Origin: Chryseobacterium daeguense DSM 19388
GTDB taxonomy: Bacteria > Bacteroidota > Bacteroidia > Flavobacteriales > Weeksellaceae
Direction of reading: 5' to 3'
Assembly (NCBI RefSeq): GCF_000430825.1
Contig: NZ_AUMT01000004.1
Coordinates: 62,001-126,000, forward strand
DNA: 64,000 nt
This document shows, in pieces, positions 1-7,038 of the stretch. The notes beneath the pieces were generated by a model. That model was not told where the DNA came from. It searched no databases and was given only the letters and a program-made list of their open reading frames with translations. The position numbers and the translations under genes were made by a program. Within the stretch, counting starts at the first letter, position 1. Every line of letters starts with the position of its first letter.

Positions 1-238
1 CCCCGGATCCACGTGCATGAACTACTCTTTCCGGAATTCTTTCATGATCAAAATGGGTAATTTTTTCCCTTAAAATAAAATCTTCCAATAAAGTAGGTCC
101 GCGGTCTCCGGCTGTTAAGGAATCCTGATTGTTATTGATTTTCAGGCCCTGGTTGGTAGTCAGCTTTTCCTGATCGTTGGAAGTGCTGTATGATTCCAGC
201 TGGTTCAGTTTTTCATTGTTCGGGTTGGTGTCTTTCAT
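1..238 (-). CDS. katE: Catalase, N-terminal fragment (gene runs off the left edge)
   Basis: The first 79 codons of a heme catalase, which breaks down hydrogen peroxide in the cytoplasm. It reads [15 protein letters not shown]..., then the catalase N-terminal signature [27 protein letters not shown] and ARG. The His in RVVHARG is the catalytic distal histidine. The [15 protein letters not shown] style resembles clade 2 (large-subunit, HPII/KatE) catalases more than small-subunit ones, but clade cannot be settled from the N-terminus. The ATG at 238 is the natural start: it follows a leader (244-260) resembling those of three neighbouring stress genes. The gene lies downstream of the DUF892 ferritin-like gene on the same strand, a common oxidative-stress pairing. 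Confidence 0.88.
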   Translation of the reverse strand, partial: MKDTNPNNEKLNQLESYSTSNDQEKLTTNQGLKINNNQDSLTAGDRGPTLLEDFILREKITHFDHERIPERVVHARGSG

Positions 239-354
239 AATTCTAATATTTTGTGATTTGGTGTTATTTTTAATTATAGATTTAAATAATGAGTTATTCA
301 AATTCTATTTAAAGGGTAATAATTCTTTTTAATAATCTTTTTTAATAATGATAA

Positions 355-384
355 AAAGCCACATAGAAAGCTCTATATGGCTTT
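355..384 (-). terminator. Terminator after the DUF892 gene
   Basis: Inverted repeat AAAGCCAcATAGA / TCTATaTGGCTTT with a four-base loop and one mismatch. Read on the minus strand it is followed by a T run, so it should end transcription just after the ferritin-like gene and insulate the catalase promoter. Confidence 0.75.
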
Positions 385-395
385 ATATTGTAAAA

Positions 396-1016
396 TTAGT
401 CTTCCTGCTCTGCATCGAAATTGATGTAAGTTTCAGCAATTTCTGTCAGGTTATAATCTGTATCTTCTTCTTCCTGTAATGTTTTTTCAAGGAGATCCGC
501 AGCTTTGTCGTGTCCCATTGTAATAGCCAGCTGCGCCAGCCCGCCGTAGGTAGCGATTTCATAATGCTCTACTTTTTGTGCGGCAATAATTAAGGCTGCA
601 TCGCGGGTCATGGAACCGTCTTCTGTGGATTTTATGATTTCTTCTCCTTCTTCAATGATGCCTTTGATAGCTTTACATTCTTTTTTCTCAGGAGTTTCAT
701 CAATCAGCTTAAACACTTTTTCCAGGCGGCTTACGTGTTTCTGAGTCTGAAGCTGATGGTCTTCAAATGCTTCTTTCAGCTCTTCTGTAGTGGCAGCTTC
801 CTGCATTTTTTCCAAAGCTTCGATGATTGCGTTTTCTGCATAATAGATATCCTTAAGGGCAGAAACGAAAAACTTATGAAGCGGTGAATTTTTCATATCA
901 TTTTCATTTACTGTTGCGTTATCTACTGTAGTGGTTCTCTTAGAAGCAGCTGTAGCTGAGGTAGAATTTGTACCTGTGCTGCTGCTGTCTTTATTATCTA
1001 ATGTTTTTGTTGCCAT
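396..1016 (-). CDS. DUF892 (YciE/YciF-type) ferritin-like protein
   Basis: 206 aa. After a ~40-residue Ser/Thr-rich N-terminal extension, residues ~42-200 match the DUF892 four-helix ferritin-like family: SPLHKFFVSALKDIYYAEN, a central helix ending in HQLQTQKHVSRLEKVF, and QKVEHYEIATYGGLAQLA. The regularly placed Glu and His (YYAENAI, HQLQTQKH, KVEHYE) are the presumed di-iron ligands. The family is linked to general stress in enterobacteria; its biochemical role is unproven. It sits between the KGG-like gene (upstream) and catalase (downstream) on the same strand, supporting a role in oxidative or stationary-phase protection. The long disordered N-terminus resembles the linkers of the KGG-like neighbour. 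Confidence 0.85.
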   Translation of the reverse strand: MATKTLDNKDSSSTGTNSTSATAASKRTTTVDNATVNENDMKNSPLHKFFVSALKDIYYAENAIIEALEKMQEAATTEELKEAFEDHQLQTQKHVSRLEKVFKLIDETPEKKECKAIKGIIEEGEEIIKSTEDGSMTRDAALIIAAQKVEHYEIATYGGLAQLAITMGHDKAADLLEKTLQEEEDTDYNLTEIAETYINFDAEQED

Positions 1017-1048
1017 AATATGTAAGTGATGTTTGGTTTTTTTTAAAA

Positions 1049-1081
1049 GATTACCCCTTTACAATTAATAAAGAGGTAATC
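1049..1081 (-). terminator. Hairpin between the KGG-like gene and the DUF892 gene
   Basis: Thirteen-base arms (GATTACCCCTTTA / TAAAGAGGTAATC) with one mismatch and a seven-base loop. On the minus strand only TTTT follows, so it may be a leaky terminator that lets some transcripts reach the DUF892 gene, or an mRNA-stabilising hairpin. Confidence 0.55.
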
Positions 1082-1093
1082 ATGGAAAAAGAA

Positions 1094-1972
1094 TTATGAA
1101 TTACGTCTGCCGCCAAATCCAGATCTGCCGGAACCTGAAGATCTTCCGCCGCCGTGAGAAGCCTGGCCTCCCATACGTGCGATTCTTGTACGTTCTGCTT
1201 TACTCATTGAAGCAAAACCTCTTCTTGAAGAACCGTTTCCTGAATTTGAACCTCGACCTGAACTGCCGCTGTTACCGCCAGATCTGCCTCTTCCGCCTCC
1301 GTTTCCGGAACCCGAGCCTGATCTGCCTGAATTTGAATTTGAATTTGAATTTGAGCTTGAACCAGAACCTGATCTTCCTCTGCCAGAACCTGAAGATCTT
1401 CCGCCTCCGTGAGAAGCCTGACCTCCCATACGAGCTATTCTGGTACGCTCTTCTTTGCTCATAGAAGCAAAACCTCTTCCTGAACTACCACTTCCTGAAG
1501 ATGACCTGCCTCTTCCACCTGAGCGGGAACCAGACCCAGAACCGGAACGTCCTCTGGAACCTCCGCCGCTGCTGCCTCCTGATCTGCCTCTTCCACCTCC
1601 GGAACCGGAAGTGAATCTTCCCTGGCTGTCTCTCTGCTGAATGCCGTTTCCAGATCTGCCTCTGCCTCTTCCACGGCCTCTGTTATCGTCATCGTCTTCA
1701 TCATCGTCGTAGTCTTCGTCATCATAATCTTCATCATCATCGTAATCGTCGTCATCATAATCATCATAGTCCTCATCATCATAGTCTTCGTCCTCATCAT
1801 CGTAATCTTCTTCGAAGTAATCTTCATAATCTGAAAAATCATCATCATATTCTTCATCCTGAGATGCATCGCTATAACCGTGGTCATAACCTAATTGATA
1901 AATTTCTTCAAGGTTGCTAGATGAGTTTGAACCTCCTCTTGAACTACGATTTCTTGAATTTCTAGTGTTCAT
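1094..1972 (-). CDS. Acidic and Gly/Ser/Arg-rich protein with two KGG-like stress motifs
   Basis: 292 aa from the ATG at 1972; an in-frame ATG at 2038 would add 22 residues but lies within the leader. Three zones are visible: a short basic/Ser N-terminus with LEEIYQLGYDHGYSDA; a block of almost pure Asp/Glu/Tyr (about residues 39-96); and a Gly/Ser/Arg-rich tail holding two near-identical copies (starting near residues 168 and 253) of GFASMSKEERTRIARMGGQA followed by SHGGGRSSGSGR. The motif resembles the KGG repeat of stress-induced proteins such as E. coli YciG (GFASMD...KGGKA). The two DNA copies (1141-1220 and 1396-1475) are exactly 255 bp apart. The protein is probably disordered; function unknown. 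Its neighbours suggest stress protection. Confidence 0.75.
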   Translation of the reverse strand: MNTRNSRNRSSRGGSNSSSNLEEIYQLGYDHGYSDASQDEEYDDDFSDYEDYFEEDYDDEDEDYDDEDYDDYDDDDYDDDEDYDDEDYDDDEDDDDNRGRGRGRGRSGNGIQQRDSQGRFTSGSGGGRGRSGGSSGGGSRGRSGSGSGSRSGGRGRSSSGSGSSGRGFASMSKEERTRIARMGGQASHGGGRSSGSGRGRSGSGSSSNSNSNSNSGRSGSGSGNGGGRGRSGGNSGSSGRGSNSGNGSSRRGFASMSKAERTRIARMGGQASHGGGRSSGSGRSGFGGRRNS

Positions 1973-2134
1973 AACTGAATTTTTTATGTTAATATTAAGT
2001 GATGTGTATTGCTGGCCGTGACTAGTATTAGACAGCAATGAATTTGGTTTTATTTAATAATTGAATGTAAAAGCCAAACGCTTTTATTGTATCTCAAAAC
2101 GAGATTTGAAAAGGAATATGGATGAATTTATACT

Positions 2135-2179
2135 CAAATATACGTTAGAATAATTCACTATTTTATGACCCGGGTCATG
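2135..2179 (-). promoter_or_regulatory. Promoter of the KGG-like gene with Crp/Fnr-type palindrome
   Basis: On the minus strand a -7 element TATATTTG (2135-2142) matches TAnnTTTG. Upstream lies the perfect 14-bp palindrome ATGACCCGGGTCAT (2165-2178), centred 36.5 bp from the 3' base of the -7 element. That is a class II activator position. The palindrome begins 12 bp past the stop codon of a Crp/Fnr gene. A similar arrangement lies before the lipoprotein gene at 3903-3948. Confidence 0.55.
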
Positions 2180-2189
2180 TTAATGTGCT

Positions 2190-2786
2190 TTAGTATAAAA
2201 TTTTTCTGTTTTCTATTTTTAATTGTCCTTCTTTCTCCATTTTTTTCAGAGTCCTGATTACGGTCTCCACACGTAATCCGGTAAGGTTTGCAATCTGCTG
2301 TCTGGTAAGTTCTACATGAAAACACTGGCTGCAGTCTTCACTGTCATAGCTTTTAAGATAATCCAATAGACCTTTCAGCCGCTGCATGGAGTTTTGAGAA
2401 GACATGCTCTGAAGCATTATGGCCTTAAAATAAAGTCTCTGAGCCAGACATGCATTCATCGCCATGCAGTATTTGGGGTTTTCTTCCAGAAGCTTCAGAA
2501 AATTATTTTTTGGAAGCCTGATAATTTCTGATGAGGTGATGGAAACGGCATTCATGGGGTAAAATTTTTCCACAAACATCATAGAATCTCCAAAACTCTG
2601 GTTTTCTCCAAAAATATTGTGGATGAATTCCTTTCCTTCGTCATTATAATTATTAAGCTTTACTTTTCCGTTTATAATCTGGTGGTAATAGAGAGCATGA
2701 TCTCCTTCTCTGTAAATTATCTCTCCTGGTTTAAAATTTTTATCTTCTCCTCCATAAGAATATAAAATATCCTTCTCAATATTCAT
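2190..2786 (-). CDS. Crp/Fnr family transcription regulator (tandem copy 1)
   Basis: 198 aa from the ATG at 2786, chosen because it aligns end to end with its tandem neighbour (MNIEKDILYS versus MVIKEEILHS); in-frame ATGs at 2804 and 2813 are possible alternatives. It has an N-terminal cyclic-nucleotide-binding-type beta-roll (FKPGEIIYREGDHALYYHQI, then GKVKLNNYNDEGKEFIHNIF) and a C-terminal winged helix (LTRQQIANLTGLRVETVIRT, then KKMEKEGQLKI). The beta-roll lacks the Arg/Ser phosphate pocket of true cAMP receptors, so the ligand is unknown. No N-terminal Cys cluster for an Fe-S centre is seen. It follows its paralogue closely on the same strand and is probably co-transcribed with it. Confidence 0.85.
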   Translation of the reverse strand: MNIEKDILYSYGGEDKNFKPGEIIYREGDHALYYHQIINGKVKLNNYNDEGKEFIHNIFGENQSFGDSMMFVEKFYPMNAVSITSSEIIRLPKNNFLKLLEENPKYCMAMNACLAQRLYFKAIMLQSMSSQNSMQRLKGLLDYLKSYDSEDCSQCFHVELTRQQIANLTGLRVETVIRTLKKMEKEGQLKIENRKILY

Positions 2787-2864
2787 GCAGCTGATAGTTT
2801 TCATAGTTTTCATTTCTGAAATCACCTGCAAAAAAAAGACCAAAAAATCATGTTTTAAAATGCT

Positions 2865-3461
2865 CTAATACAAAATTTTACGGTCTTTTATTTTTACGAT
2901 GTTATTGCGCTCCATTACTTTGATTGTTCTTATCGCGGTTTCTACACAAAGCCCTGTTAAACTAGCCATCTGCTGTCTGGTTAACGGAATTTTGAACGAA
3001 TAAGGCGCCTGTTCCGGCTGGGAGCTTTTCAGATAATCCATAAGGGTTTTAAGCTTAGACGCCGGACTTTGGGTGAAAAGATTCTGTGTCATAATAAGCT
3101 TAAAATATAATCTTTGAGAAATTAATCTGTTCATATCAAATGATATTTCCGGATAAAGCTTAAGCAAATCAAAAAATATTTTTTTGGGGAGTCTCAGGAT
3201 TTTGCACTTCGTAATAGCAATGGCATTTACGGGATAAGGTTTATCCATAAAAAGTAATGCTTCACCAATACTTTGTCCGTCACCTAAAAGGTTTTGTATA
3301 ATTTCCTTCCCATCATCATTATAATTGTTAAGCTTTGCTTCTCCTGTAATAATTTGAAAATAATAATTGGGGGTGTCACCTTCGCTGAAAATAATTTCTG
3401 CCGGGCGGTAATGTTTTATGCTGGCTCCTACTGAGTGCAAAATTTCTTCTTTAATAACCAT
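2865..3461 (-). CDS. Crp/Fnr family transcription regulator (tandem copy 2)
   Basis: 198 aa, collinear with the gene just downstream and clearly a duplication. The beta-roll includes YRPAEIIFSEGDTPNYYFQI and KLNNYNDDGKEIIQNLLGDG; the helix-turn-helix is LTRQQMASLTGLCVETAIRT, nearly the same recognition helix as copy 1, so both may bind the same DNA site. No Fe-S cysteine cluster or cAMP-pocket arginine is evident. The two genes lie between two promoters that carry ATGA-N6-TCAT palindromes (2165-2178 and 3933-3948), making them the obvious candidate regulators. Signal unknown. Confidence 0.86.
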   Translation of the reverse strand: MVIKEEILHSVGASIKHYRPAEIIFSEGDTPNYYFQIITGEAKLNNYNDDGKEIIQNLLGDGQSIGEALLFMDKPYPVNAIAITKCKILRLPKKIFFDLLKLYPEISFDMNRLISQRLYFKLIMTQNLFTQSPASKLKTLMDYLKSSQPEQAPYSFKIPLTRQQMASLTGLCVETAIRTIKVMERNNIVKIKDRKILY

Positions 3462-3674
3462 GTTAATTTTTTTTAATGTTTACTATCTATTTTCAAACAT
3501 GTAAGAATAAATTGAGCAGTACAATCTCTTTAAGTATAAAAATAATGTGTAAAAACTGATAGTCTGTAAATTTTAAATCAAAAATTTTTAATTGATTCAA
3601 AAACTTACAGAACAAATTAGATTGAATATAATAACTGCCGCTAAGCACAGTACATTCTTTTTTTAATTTAGGGA

Positions 3675-3875
3675 TTACTTTCTGAGGTTAATATCTGCAG
3701 TATCCTGTTTTGCTGCGGATGTAGTAGTATCAGCTACAGTAGTATCTGGCGGTACAGCCGTGGTATTATCTGTGGGAATGATGGAATCAGACGACGGAGT
3801 TGTGGAAACATCCGTTTGTTTTTTGCAACTCAGGACTAAAAATCCTAACATCGTTGCAATTAATACAAATTTCAT
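3675..3875 (-). CDS. Small Thr/Ser/Asp-rich lipoprotein
   Basis: 66 aa from the ATG at 3875; a ten-residue longer reading exists but would put extra polar residues before the signal peptide. MKFVLIATMLGFLVLSC is a lipoprotein signal ending in the lipobox LVLSC. The mature part (KKQTDVSTTPSSDSIIPTDN...) is low-complexity, hydrophilic and has no recognisable domain. It should be anchored in the periplasm or outer membrane. Its start context resembles that of catalase, and a Crp/Fnr-type palindrome lies upstream, so it is probably part of the same stress regulon. Function unknown. Confidence 0.72.
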   Translation of the reverse strand: MKFVLIATMLGFLVLSCKKQTDVSTTPSSDSIIPTDNTTAVPPDTTVADTTTSAAKQDTADINLRK

Positions 3876-3902
3876 AATTTTAATATTTTGTGATGTGATT
3901 AT

Positions 3903-3948
3903 CAAAATTAAATAAATTTATACCAAAAATATTATGATCTAAATCATA
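3903..3948 (-). promoter_or_regulatory. Lipoprotein promoter with Fnr-like palindrome
   Basis: On the minus strand the -7 element TAATTTTG (3903-3910) is preceded by TATGAT-N4-ATCATA (3933-3948), centred 37.5 bp from the 3' base of the -7 element. The core TGAT-N4-ATCA is the core of the FNR consensus. Spacing matches the other palindrome (2165-2178) to within 1 bp. Confidence 0.55.
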
Positions 3949-4076
3949 TTATATGTTTTTTATGATAATATTATGAACAATAACCATTTACCGTTTAAAA
4001 ATTAGTAAGGTAAATGTTGATATGAAATTGTGGAGAAAAAATAATGTTTTATTCTTATTTAATTCTTTTAATTAAG

Positions 4077-4673
4077 TTATTTATTATCCGGAACGAAATT
4101 TTTTCTGGCAAGCTCTTTCCTTACACGACTCAGGCTTTCAGGGGTAATTCCCAGATAAGAAGCAATCATCCATTGTGGAACTCTCAGCAGTAAGTTGGGA
4201 TACATTTTAATGAATTTCATGTATCTCTCTTCAGCAGTTTCTCCAAGTAAAGAATTGATCCTGTCCTGCAGGCTTTTAATATGCTTTTGAACCAAAATAT
4301 CGCTCTTTTCAAGGCTGTCCGGAAACTCGCCGATAAGCTTGTTGATAAAATCCGGATGTAATAAGAGAACTTCAGAATCTTCAACCGCCTCAATGTAATA
4401 TACGGATTTTTCATTGAAATAAAGGCTGCTTCTATCTGAAATAAGCCAGCTTTCCGGAGCGAACTGTATAATGTGCTCTTTTCCGTTCTTATCGATGGAA
4501 TACATTTTTAGAAGTCCTTTTTCCACGAAATAGATATATCGGCATACCTCACCGTACTGAAGCAGAAACTGGTTTTTCTGTATTTTTTTTGCTTCATAGT
4601 GCAGGCTGCACATATTTACCTTTTCCAAAGGAACACTTAAAACTTTTGCTAAATAATTATTAATATTTTCCAT
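4077..4673 (-). CDS. Crp/Fnr family regulator, last gene of the bacillithiol-linked operon
   Basis: 198 aa. The beta-roll domain (FLLQYGEVCRYIYFVEKGLLKMYS, ...GKEHIIQFAPESWLISD) is followed by a linker helix and a C-terminal HTH (RVPQWMIASYLGITPESLSR, VRKELAR). This is the abundant Bacteroidota Crp-like type and is only distantly related to the tandem pair at 2190-3461. Its start overlaps the ytxJ stop by one base (TAATG), so the two are translationally coupled. Context suggests it responds to or controls thiol/redox state; this is inference. Confidence 0.85.
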   Translation of the reverse strand: MENINNYLAKVLSVPLEKVNMCSLHYEAKKIQKNQFLLQYGEVCRYIYFVEKGLLKMYSIDKNGKEHIIQFAPESWLISDRSSLYFNEKSVYYIEAVEDSEVLLLHPDFINKLIGEFPDSLEKSDILVQKHIKSLQDRINSLLGETAEERYMKFIKMYPNLLLRVPQWMIASYLGITPESLSRVRKELARKNFVPDNK

Positions 4674-5050
4674 TATACAATTTGGTCTGCTGATATATGT
4701 TGGTGCGAAGCGTTACTGATGGCTTTTCCGTTCTCTATTACAATGAGCTGCGGACTTTCATGTCTCACGCCAAGATCTTCCGCAATCTTGTTGGAGACAG
4801 GTCTGTGAGCAAGCAGGTCCAGGTAATATAAATCTGTTTTGTAATCCAGGTTTTCTAATTCGCTTTCAAAATTTTTCAATACTGTTTTACTGATAAAACA
4901 GCTTGTGGAATGTTTGAATATGGCAATTTTATTATTGAACGAGCTTTCAAGGGCTTTTTTAAGATCGTCTTCAGATTCTATGATCTTCCAGAATGATTTT
5001 TGGCCCGAAGAAGTTCCTTTTTCTCCAAATATTTTATCAAAAAAACTCAT
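4673..5050 (-). CDS. ytxJ: YtxJ family monothiol bacilliredoxin-like protein
   Basis: 125 aa, thioredoxin fold. The motif KHSTSCFISKTVL carries the single active-site Cys (C-F-I-S, monothiol), and RHESPQLIVIENG supplies the beta strand preceded by the family HESPQ motif. YtxJ (BrxC) proteins are proposed to remove bacillithiol from S-bacillithiolated proteins. The start overlaps the end of the upstream DUF1569 gene by four bases, and its own stop overlaps the start of the Crp/Fnr gene. Together with the BstA/YfiT-like gene two positions upstream this points to bacillithiol use. Family identity is strong; the in vivo thiol is inferred. Confidence 0.85.
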   Translation of the reverse strand: MSFFDKIFGEKGTSSGQKSFWKIIESEDDLKKALESSFNNKIAIFKHSTSCFISKTVLKNFESELENLDYKTDLYYLDLLAHRPVSNKIAEDLGVRHESPQLIVIENGKAISNASHQHISADQIV

Positions 5051-5508
5051 ACGTTAAATTGTTTCAAATGATGATTAAGATGCTTATACTCCAGAAATCC
5101 CCAGTCCTTTTCTTCCATTTTCCCGAAAAGTACGTGGCGTTCCGGCAGATTTCCATTCAGGAAACAATTTCGATACTCATTAAGGGTATTCAGAAGACTT
5201 TCTTTTTCTTCATCAAAATTACACTCAAAATTAATGATAAGTTTCCGAAAAGTAGGCATGTTTTGAGGAATTCCGTTATTAAAAATCTGCATTTCTATTT
5301 TGGTCATAATACCTATCATTCCAAAAACAGCATTAATAGCTGGAAGCTCAATTTTTTTCAGGGGAACCTGAAGCACATAATTGCAATGCCTCATCATCTG
5401 GCAGACATCCATTTTGCCCCATTTGCGTTCAGAATTTTCTTTTAAATTTGAAATTCTATTAATAATTTCCTCGAAATAAATGCTGTTGTGGAGACTTTTC
5501 TTTACCAA
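5047..5508 (-). CDS. DUF1569 (DinB-like) protein
   Basis: 153 aa. The sequence KWGKMDVCQMMRHCNYVLQ and the C-terminal WGFLEYKHLNHHLKQF match the DUF1569 family, related to DinB/YfiT four-helix proteins that use a metal-binding His triad. The candidate metal ligands are His in MMRHC and the HLNHH cluster. It overlaps ytxJ by four bases and the upstream YfiT-like gene by seven, so it is in the same operon. Function unknown; thiol-S-transferase-type chemistry is a reasonable guess from the fold and neighbours. Confidence 0.8.
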   Translation of the reverse strand: MVKKSLHNSIYFEEIINRISNLKENSERKWGKMDVCQMMRHCNYVLQVPLKKIELPAINAVFGMIGIMTKIEMQIFNNGIPQNMPTFRKLIINFECNFDEEKESLLNTLNEYRNCFLNGNLPERHVLFGKMEEKDWGFLEYKHLNHHLKQFNV

Positions 5509-6038
5509 CCTTTTTCTTTCTTCAGATTTTCAATATGAGCAAAATGATGATTACAATGCCACACGTACATACCCAGGCAGTTCCTTAAATCATAGTTTTC
5601 ATTGTGCTCAGGATGATGAAACGTTCTTTCAAACTGCTTATTGGTCATGGCTTTTAAGAGTGCTGTCCATCTTTGGTGTGTTCCTTTAATCATTCTCATG
5701 GCTGGTTTTACAGGCATATTGTGACTGTCCTGCAATTCTGCCCATTTGGCCTCATCGTAAGGCTTTATAGTAGGATTTTCTTCTGTAAGTGCAAGTTTGA
5801 AGCGTATATAAGCATTCATATGGCTGTCTGAAATATGGTTTATGAGCTGCCTCACTGTCCAGCCTCCTTCTCTGTATTGGGTATCAAGCTGATCATCGCT
5901 GAAGTTTTCTATAAGGTTTTTTAATCTTCCCGGGAAATCTTTGATCACTTTGATATATTCATCCAGCTTGGTATCGCAGATGTTTTCGGGCTGCTCATAT
6001 TTACCGATAGGAAATTTTTTATGCTCTAAATCGCTCAT
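5502..6038 (-). CDS. YfiT/BstA-type DinB-superfamily metal-dependent protein (putative bacillithiol S-transferase)
   Basis: 178 aa, full length for YfiT. After the family N-terminus (FPIGKYEQPENI) come GGWTVRQLINHISDSHMNAY with the first metal His, and YVWHCNHHFAHIENLKK with the paired His residues. YfiT proteins were annotated as metal-dependent hydrolases; relatives in Firmicutes act as bacillithiol S-transferases (BstA). First gene of a tightly overlapping operon with DUF1569, ytxJ and a Crp/Fnr gene, divergent from pncA. The adjacent YtxJ homologue is the main reason to favour the bacillithiol reading. Confidence 0.83.
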   Translation of the reverse strand: MSDLEHKKFPIGKYEQPENICDTKLDEYIKVIKDFPGRLKNLIENFSDDQLDTQYREGGWTVRQLINHISDSHMNAYIRFKLALTEENPTIKPYDEAKWAELQDSHNMPVKPAMRMIKGTHQRWTALLKAMTNKQFERTFHHPEHNENYDLRNCLGMYVWHCNHHFAHIENLKKEKGW

Positions 6039-6066
6039 TTTATTTGCTTTAAAATTTTATGTTGCC

Positions 6067-6098
6067 TATTTGTCCGATAATTATTTTTTGGACAAATA
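6067..6098. promoter_or_regulatory. Dyad in the divergent bstA-like/pncA promoter region
   Basis: Perfect inverted repeat TATTTGTCC-N14-GGACAAATA in the 108-bp divergent intergenic region. The location and nine-base arms suggest an operator, perhaps controlling both transcripts. There is no T run, so a terminator is unlikely. Confidence 0.45.
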
Positions 6099-6146
6099 TT
6101 TGAGGTTTGTTTTTTGTAAATTTATCAAAAATTCGAGAATTTAAAT

Positions 6147-6752
6147 ATGAAAAAAGCGTTAATAATCGTAGATGTGCAGAATGATTTTTGTGAAGGCGGC
6201 GCATTGGCAGTTCCGGGAGCAAATGAAGTGATTCCCTATATCAATGCCTTAATGGAAGAAAATGAATACGATCAGATTGTCTTAACTCAGGATTGGCATC
6301 CTTCAAATCATAAAAGTTTTGCCAGCAATAATGGCAGAAAGGTGGGCGAAAGCATTATTTTAAATGGTGTTCCGCAGTTCATGTGGCCGGATCACTGTAT
6401 TCAGGATACTTTTGGAGCAGAGTTTCATAAAGATTTAAACAGGGATAAGGTAACCCACATTGTTCAAAAAGGGAAAAATACGGAAATCGACAGCTACAGC
6501 GGTTTTCAGGATAACAATCATTTTATGAAAACAGGTCTTGATGATTTCCTGAAATATCATGATATCCAGCTATTGGAGATTGTAGGGCTTGCGATGGATT
6601 ATTGCGTGAAATTCACTTGTCTGGATGCTGTAGCTAACGGCTATATTACCTGCCTTCATTTCAATGGAACAAGAGCGGTAAACGTAAAGCCGGATAACGG
6701 AAGGGATGCTATTTATGAGATGATCGAAAAAGGGGTGACTGTTTTGGGATAA
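6147..6752 (+). CDS. pncA: Nicotinamidase
   Basis: 201 aa isochorismatase-fold enzyme that hydrolyses nicotinamide to nicotinate for NAD salvage. Catalytic triad candidates are Asp9 (IIVDVQNDF), Lys108 (VQKGKN) and Cys153 (AMDYCVKFT). The metal site is Asp49/His51 (TQDWHP) and His83 (PDHC). The cis-peptide segment before the Cys (GLAMDYCVK) and the DSYSGF substrate loop are intact. Start ATG at 6147 follows directly from the conserved MKKALIIVDVQ. Transcribed alone; a dyad lies upstream and a bidirectional terminator downstream. Confidence 0.95.
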   Translation: MKKALIIVDVQNDFCEGGALAVPGANEVIPYINALMEENEYDQIVLTQDWHPSNHKSFASNNGRKVGESIILNGVPQFMWPDHCIQDTFGAEFHKDLNRDKVTHIVQKGKNTEIDSYSGFQDNNHFMKTGLDDFLKYHDIQLLEIVGLAMDYCVKFTCLDAVANGYITCLHFNGTRAVNVKPDNGRDAIYEMIEKGVTVLG

Positions 6753-6830
6753 AATTTGAGTATGAGTTATGGGTTAAAAATTATGAGTTAGAATTTTTAA
6801 TTTTTAGTTTATAGTTTATACTGTATAAAG

Positions 6831-6919
6831 GGCTTCGAGAGCCTCAGCCTGACAACCCTAATACTATATGTTAAAAAACAAATATTGTACGGTACTGTCA
6901 GGCTGAGGCTCTCGAAGCC
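6831..6919. repeat. Interspersed inverted-repeat element (24-bp perfect arms)
   Basis: Arms 6831-6854 and 6896-6919 are perfect reverse complements (GGCTTCGAGAGCCTCAGCCT + GACA) around a 41-bp AT-rich centre. The arms are far more GC-rich than the surrounding spacer. The same core occurs as GGCTGAGGCTCTCGAAGCC at 31246-31264 and, diverged, at 58710-58740. It behaves like a REP/MITE-type dispersed sequence. Confidence 0.75.
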
Positions 6920-6930
6920 TTATTGACATA

Positions 6931-6964
6931 AAAAAGGCGTAGAACTAAATTTCTACGCCTTTTC
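6931..6964. terminator. Bidirectional terminator between pncA and rluB
   Basis: Thirteen-base stem AAAAGGCGTAGAA / TTCTACGCCTTTT with a short loop, A run on the left and T run on the right, placed between convergent genes. Confidence 0.88.
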
Positions 6965-7038
6965 TTATTTTAATTCAAAAATACTTTAAAATTTAAGTAT
7001 AATAAACTTATCATTCATAACTCAAAACTCATAACTTA

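Noticed and set aside
1..12. BamHI-like GGATCC at the window start as a cloning junction
   Set aside because: It lies in frame within the conserved catalase ARGSG segment, so it is natural coding sequence.
1459..1887. Met/Thr-rich ORF overlapping the acidic protein in another frame
   Set aside because: It arises from the repetitive Asp codons read out of frame; the other frame encodes the coherent KGG-like protein.
4993..5445. 150-codon plus-strand ORF over ytxJ and DUF1569
   Set aside because: Antisense to two recognisable, overlapping genes; no recognisable features.
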